From the NCBI GenBank assembly GCA_028829895.1, contig CM054179.1:49683391-49747390 (forward strand): 64,000 nt of DNA, in the 5' to 3' direction. The notes under the pieces were generated by a model that worked only from the letters and a program-made list of their open reading frames with translations, made no database searches and was not told the DNA's origin. The position numbers were made by a program, and so were the translations under genes. The DNA is from Sinotaia quadrata (lineage: Eukaryota; Mollusca; Gastropoda; Architaenioglossa; Viviparidae). Below, in pieces: positions 57,959-64,000 of this stretch (its first letter is position 1; each line of letters starts with the position of its first letter).

Positions 57959-58305
57959 TAACCCGTAGTTATGATATTTATCAACCCGTATTACACCTAT
58001 CAACCCGTATTTATGACATTTATCAACTCGTAGTTATTACAGTTATCAACACGTAGTTATTTCACTTAACAACTCGTAGTTATTACGATTATCAACATAT
58101 AGTTATGATCTATATCAACATATAGTTATGATCTATATCAACCTGCAGTTATTACACTTATCAAACCGTAGCTATGACATAGTTATTACACTTATCAACC
58201 CTATTACATTAAGCAGCCCCAATTTATGACATTTATCAATCCCTAGTTGCTGCATACATCAACCCTTTGTTATTGTATGAATAAATCCGCGGTTATTATA
58301 TATGC
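57959..58305. repeat. 25-bp minisatellite, about 13 copies, decayed
   Basis: The unit is tatcaacccgtagttatgac plus attta, with spacing drifting between 23 and 28. The words caaccc and gtagttat survive best. Confidence 0.9.
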
Positions 58306-59182
58306 TATTATTTTAATTATTATCCCATCGTGATCAAAGCTACATTAGATTAGGTGGGGGGGGGTCTGGATGTAACAGTCAATAATTTAATTTACTTTGC
58401 TGGATTTTACATTCGTACATATGCATGCGTTTCAATTTACAAAAAGAACCCACCATTAAATCTACCCCGATATGGACGCACACGCATACTCAACACAAGC
58501 ACAAACATACACGCGCGCAACTGCAAGGAGATTCCATTATCACTTCTCAAGAATTAAAAATTTCTGCATCAAATTTGCCACTTTAAATTTAAACCTCGTA
58601 AATCACAGAATTGCGTGTGGCCTGGATGAACACATCCTGTTCCTGCCCTAGCAAACATGTAGAGACTTTGCGATCATAAAGCGTAATAAAAACAGATATG
58701 CAAACAAAGCGTAGCTGTCCGAAAGGTTTTTCGAGTCGAAGGAGTCACATGCATTCATCTTTACTCGGAAATTTCGTAAAATACATTATTTCACGGGCTG
58801 CACATATTTTACAGAACGAGACCTTGAACTTAAGATCAAAGTCGAATCCTGCAATTACTGCCAGATGGGCTTGTGCCGCAGCTCAGGAAGAAACTCTTGC
58901 AACAGGAGGAAGGAAGTACATGTTTTATTGAATTCACCCGAGGATGTACATGTTTTATTTAATACACCTCAAACATTTCAGGCGGGTACTTTAAGACACG
59001 GTACTGCCCTTCTGGATCTGACATAAGGAAGAGGTGCCGCTTGGTAGTATTTGTTATCAAACGGTTCCTTAAAGTCTTCTCACCTAGCATGCTTATTAAT
59101 TTTCAACCAGCTAGGTCACGCCAGCAAAACAGACACTAGGGGTGAGTAAGTGAAACATTTAAACCTAAACATCACGATGAAA
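58306..59182. other. Unique DNA, no gene recognised
   Basis: A G run lies near 58353-58362. Frames at 58354-58557 and 58698-58931 have no known domain. Confidence 0.5.
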
Positions 59183-59252
59183 GAGTTAAACGAAACTATA
59201 ACACGAGAGTTAAAAGAAACTATAACACGAGAGTTAAAAGAAACTATAACAG
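59183..59252. repeat. 24-bp minisatellite, 3 copies
   Basis: The unit is gagttaaaagaaactataac plus acga. Spacing is exactly 24 bases. Confidence 0.96.
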
Positions 59253-59552
59253 TAGATTTATTGCCCTTTCTTTCATTCGCTTTTGTTGTTTTTTTTTTCT
59301 CTCTTATTCCTGAGAAATAGAAAACATTTTGCTCATTGAAAGAAGAATGTACACGAAATAAAGTAGAGAAGAAACGATACAAACTGGAGAAAGAAAGAAG
59401 AAACAATTAATTTATTAAGTCTAAAAGTATTTATATTAAAACAACAGACTTTCAGTTATGTCAGAATCAAAATGATTAGACTATAGGACTTTTGTCAACA
59501 AAATCACTTTCAGTCCATCCTCATTAGTTGTTATGAACAAGTTTGATTGAGA

Positions 59553-59834
<282 letters not shown>

Positions 59835-61094
59835 TTCTTTCCCTAGAACAGTGGTTTTCGTCACAATGCTTACATTCACTGGAACAAGTATTGTTAAAAG
59901 ATGTTCTTTTATGCGTTCTTTTAAGCCACAGTGAGTCATTTGTCTCTTACTAGAGCTGGTTGGACACCGGCAGTTAGAAAGTGGAAAGAAAATAAATACT
60001 CTATATACGACTCGATAAGCGAAAGGGTCTTTCAAAGATCAAAATTAAAGCTGGTTTATAACAAATATCGGAAAATAAAAGATGAAGATAAAGACGCAAA
60101 CATTCCAACTTAACAAATAAACTGCTTGTTGCGTGCAAAATGGCTGCAGATTTTTCTCACTATAAAATCGCTGTTTTACTTCTTCTTTATATTTTCGATG
60201 ACGTCGTCAACTCTTAAAGCTTTACCTGCGACATGTTGGCGATTGCAAACGTAGTGTGTCATCTAATACCAAGATCTACCCGGCAAGCCGACAAGAATAA
60301 TCAGTTCCCCGTCCTTTAACTATTTTTAATAATCTGAGGATAAATTATAGCATTTCTTACAAAAAGCTTATCATCAGATTGCACTCAACATTATTTTTCT
60401 CACCACTTTAATCTATTTTTTTTTCCTTGTTAAACTTTTCTACCCTTTTAATCGCTCTTGGGAGGATCGTGTCGGATGCTCATCCATCAGTTGTCTTTTC
60501 TTAAGAACATTTTTTTTTGGTTGTTTATTTATTTAAAAATAAACACGCTCTTCTTTTGGCCACATCCCTACCGCAGTTAGCTCGGGGTGAACGAGAACAT
60601 AGCTACCTTAACTTTTGGTATGTGTTAATAGTACTTCAGCGAGATCGCAAAGCACAACAAAAATACACTTGTACTTTTCTTGTCACTGGTTTAGTGATAA
60701 ACATTAACATTGTAACAAATTATAATGGATACAAGCATTAGCTACATAAGCAGTCACTCCAGACACCATATAAAATAAATGCATGGAGAAAAAGAAAAAT
60801 AAAGTTTTAAAAAATGTTTCATAAACTGATGTCTTTGTGATGATGGCGTCAGACCACAGTTGATAACGGGGAAGTTTTAAATTTAACTTAACTAAGAACT
60901 ACAAGGCGAAAAGATGTTCGGATAATGTCAAAAGCATGATGGGCAAAGAGTAATAAATTAGCAAAGATTTTGAAAGTTTAATCTTTTCAATATTAAAACA
61001 GAGAGGAAAACGTTCTAAAGAGATGGGTCCACAGCAACACTCTTCAAAGATTAGTGTTTGACTCGCTGCTAAACTGGGCTTTCCCTTGTTTCTC
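59835..61094. other. Unique AT-rich DNA, no gene supported
   Basis: Aaaatggctgc (60137-60147, YY1-like) and tgacgtcg (60199-60206, near-CRE) are close together. Frames at 59931-60113 and 60517-60741 have no known domain. Confidence 0.5.
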
Positions 61095-61111
61095 TCCCTA
61101 ACTCCCTTTAG

Positions 61112-61158
<47 letters not shown>

Positions 61159-61515
61159 CTCTTCTCTAACTCTTCATCTCTTCTTTTGCACTCCCTCTTT
61201 TGTCTCTCTCTTCTCTAACTCCATCTCTCTCTCGCTTCTCTTTTCTATCACTTCTCTCTCTCTTCCTTTTTCTCTAGCTTTCTCTTCTATCTCTAATATT
61301 TTAATTGTAATTATTTTATGCTCGTACTTCTCTTTCTCTGCTTTCTATTTCTCTTTCTTCCAGACGTTATCCGTCTCTATCTCTCTCTCTCTTGCTGCTT
61401 TTTTCTCGTCTGTGTCCCTTTCTATGAAATTCTTCCTATATAAAATTACATTTTCCCCTCTCTTTCTTTCCCTTTCCCTCTCTCCTCCTCTTTCTCATTT
61501 CCTCCCTCTACTGTA
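61095..61515. repeat. Polypyrimidine (CT-rich) tract, about 420 bp
   Basis: A perfect CT run at 61117-61153 is followed by hundreds of bases dominated by tctctctctt, ctcttctc and similar, with sparse purines. The minus strand is correspondingly purine-rich. Confidence 0.9.
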
Positions 61516-61892
61516 TAGTATAAACAAAAAGACTAACTTTAAAAAAATTCAAGCAGCAACACAGTTTTTCATTCTTGTTCAATCTACCTGAGCGCTGCTG
61601 ACACCTTTCTTCACACTTTCCGACCCTCCGTACGTTTTTCCAACAGATGGCGCTAATTTACATCCTGCCGTCTACCCCCCTTTCAGATCGTACGCGTGTT
61701 ATTGCATAAATGTGCACTAACTGCCCACAGCTCTCGAGCATTATGGAATGGAAAAGTTCGCAGTTAAACAGATATCAGGTTATCAGGTTCATTACACTGG
61801 CGACACTTTACTCTCATGCTGACTGGGTTGCAGGGATTAATAGCGGAAGTCGACAAACGCATAGATCGTAATCGTATGTAGAAGCCAGCCAA

Positions 61893-62072
61893 CCAATCAT
61901 AAGCTTCGAAACATCATCCAAGAATGACCTGTTCATGCTTGTACAAATATCGACCTTATAAAAGAATTGGTGGTGATGATTTGTTTACAGTTACATTATT
62001 TTCATACGTTTTTAACAGAATAATGCTAAAAGAAATATATTCAAATATTATCACTGTCATCGATAAAGGAAG
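61893..62072 (+). promoter_or_regulatory. Promoter-like stretch (CCAAT and TATA boxes) with a possible short first exon
   Basis: CCAAT at 61893-61897 and TATAAAAG at 61957-61964, about 60 bases apart, an arrangement usual for RNA polymerase II promoters. An ATG at 62023 opens a short frame, and aaggaag followed by gtaaaaga at 62073 resembles a splice donor. That would give a first coding segment of about 16 codons. No downstream exon can be identified before the window ends, so this stays tentative. Confidence 0.22.
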
Positions 62073-63678
62073 GTAAAAGAGAGACAGAAAGAAAAGAAGT
62101 AAGTAAAGATGGAGAACAAGCTAACTAATAATATAACTTTTGTTTCTGAACATAGTCTCCAGAGCAGAAGATAAATCATTTTTGTTGTACGCTAAAGCAG
62201 AAGGCAAACGACTTTTTTTTTTTTTGCTCCGGTGTTCAAGCTGTACTTTACAACAACAACCCCTACTCCCACCTTCGATCGCAATACATATTTGATTTAA
62301 AAACTAATCTATTTGTAAGCTCCACGTTGCATGTCAGGCCCTCGGCCAACTCCCTCGAGCAATGCATTGCTTTGCAGCATACTCATGCGACTGACGATTA
62401 AATATTATACTACTTTCCGGCAAAATAACAGCAAGCAGCCAATTTCCTTCGGACACCGGAAATGACGATTTCGAGTTTCTTTTGAACTTTTCCGTAAAGC
62501 CTGTCATCCACAGCCAACAGAAACTTCCCACAATGCTTTACCACTTTTCACTGCATTGGCAATTTCGAGAGAACAAATTCCTTTATAAACGTAATTACAT
62601 TTATCGTAAACGATAACAACACACCATGTCCTCGACTACAAAAACACAGTTAACTGATATTAGAAGTAAGTATGCACAAAAATAAATGATAAGTATTATC
62701 AAAATTTATTTTGGACATATAAAATTGTTTACAATAGTAAGAAATTAAACTCGTTCTCCTACATAGTGACCGATCTTGTTCCCATTTTCTCTCTGATTTT
62801 CTACTAAATCTGATTTTCTACTTAATCGAAAGCTTATCTCTGCAAGTTCGGGGTGTGGTAGTGCTGTATTTAAGAATGAGAATTTGACTTCTTTTAACTT
62901 TAACATATATCCAGTCACCTAAATCTAAAGTGATGTTTGTACACTGCAGTGCTCAAAGTGTTGTACAATCCATTAAGAAGTGGCTTGAAATATGATGATT
63001 TCATCGATCTATATCCATGGATTTGTGCCAGAAAGTGGATTAGACAAAAGGAAAGTGGTCAAGAACAGAAAGTGAATGAGTATGTGGTCGGCAGTTACCA
63101 GACTTTGTTAATTCTTAATGGGCATTAAGAGTCGCTCACTCATACCTAGACAGGTGTAGACAAATTGATGAGAGGCTGATGAATTAACTGGTGACATTGA
63201 ATATGTGAATATAACAAGAAAAAAGAAAAAGCAATATTATGAATAACATAGTAGACATGCAATGTTTATGTAAATAATACTATAGTTTGTATTATTATTG
63301 TATTTGAGAGTTATTCTTTTCAGTGAGAACAAGCAGATGACAACCATCAAGCTTATACTCTCCAATTAGAACTTGCATTTTTATCTCTGCAGGGGATGAT
63401 AACTCTGCAGTGTGTTATCTCTTCTGGTGTAGATACTTCCAAACCCACTGTAATCAGAAGAGAAATCTTTCCAAACAGGATTGCTAATAGAGGATGTGAT
63501 TGACAGCTGTGTCTAGAGTGAGGGAGACTGGTCCGATTTGGACAGTAACAAGAAATCCCCACCAAAACTGTGCCAAACTTTGTATACACTGTTTAAGGGT
63601 AGGATAAAGTTCTCCAGCTAAAATAAAAAATAAAAAATTAAAGTCTCTCATGAAGTATATGCCTTGTAATTCTGCATG
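62073..63678. other. Unique DNA, no gene supported
   Basis: Frames at 62334-62531 (-), 62937-63128 (+) and 63353-63681 (-) have no recognisable domain. Poly-T lies at 62213-62225. Confidence 0.5.
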
Positions 63679-63802
63679 CACGTGTTGCGCCCCACTATCA
63701 GCAGAGCTATAGTGTACAATGACGTCAGTAATATAGCATTCAATTGTTGCGCCACACTATCAGCAGAGCAATACTGTACATTGACGTCAGTAACTAGCAT
63801 GC
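63679..63802. repeat. 62-bp duplication carrying CRE octamers
   Basis: gttgcgcc(c/a)cactatcagc occurs at 63684 and 63746. Each copy ends in TGACGTCAGTAA (octamers at 63720-63727 and 63782-63789). Confidence 0.94.
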
Positions 63803-63854
63803 AGGTATGCTCATTGTTCCATTCAAGCATAACACTTTGGACTAGCACAAAGTA

Positions 63855-64000
63855 CAAACAGACGTCTTATAATATTAGCCAAGAAAACCTTATTCTGTAC
63901 ACAGATGTCTCATAACATTAGACAAGAAACAGTATTTTGTACACAGATGTCTCATAACATTGGCCAAAAAACCCCAGTAAACAGTATTTTGTACACAGAT
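63855..64000. repeat. 42-bp minisatellite, 3.4 copies, runs off the window
   Basis: The unit contains gtacacagatgtctcataac followed by attagacaagaaacagtatt. Spacings are 43 and 41 bases, and the last visible copy has an insertion. The array is still in progress at the last base. Confidence 0.93.

Overview
This is 64 kb of AT-rich, gene-poor eukaryotic DNA. No bacterial-style gene, operon, rRNA, tRNA or CRISPR array is visible. The long CA/GT, GATA and CT microsatellites, the very many minisatellites, the frequent CpG and the hAT-type DNA transposons point to an animal. An invertebrate such as a mollusc is my best guess, but nothing in the window fixes the taxon. No intact protein-coding gene is supported. 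Almost every longer open frame is the by-product of a tandem repeat or of skewed base composition, so these are not annotated as genes.

Layout. 0-4.8 kb holds four minisatellites and the left part of a 28-bp array. At 4771-8086 lies a degraded hAT transposon of about 3.3 kb. It has recognisable inverted ends, an imperfect 8-bp target duplication and a multiply broken ZBED-type transposase pseudogene. It sits inside the 28-bp array, which resumes at 8087-8578. 10.6-11.9 kb is a 1.3-kb array with a 21-bp unit, crisp on the right and decayed on the left. 15.6-18.9 kb is a cluster of arrays, including one with a higher-order A-B-C order (17324-17936). At 21134-21328 is a 195-bp non-autonomous hAT element with an almost perfect 8-bp target duplication. 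24.8-38.2 kb alternates unique AT-rich DNA with at least nine minisatellites. From 39.4 to 64 kb there are more arrays, a 65-nt hairpin (45886-45950), two arrays of one family in opposite orientation (55.4 and 56.9 kb), and long microsatellites.

A dispersed repeat that I do not recognise occurs five times: 27152, 31812, 39893 and 54900 on +, and 59553-59732 on -. All copies share one edge and end at different points on the other side, as expected of a truncated retroposon.

The features do not form a pathway. What links them is repeat dynamics: arrays being born (even inside the dead transposase), split by a transposon, inverted and homogenised. Weak gene-related hints are one possible terminal exon (26602-26823), two promoter-like stretches (33461-33600 and 61893-62072), and nine copies of the octamer TGACGTCA where about one is expected.
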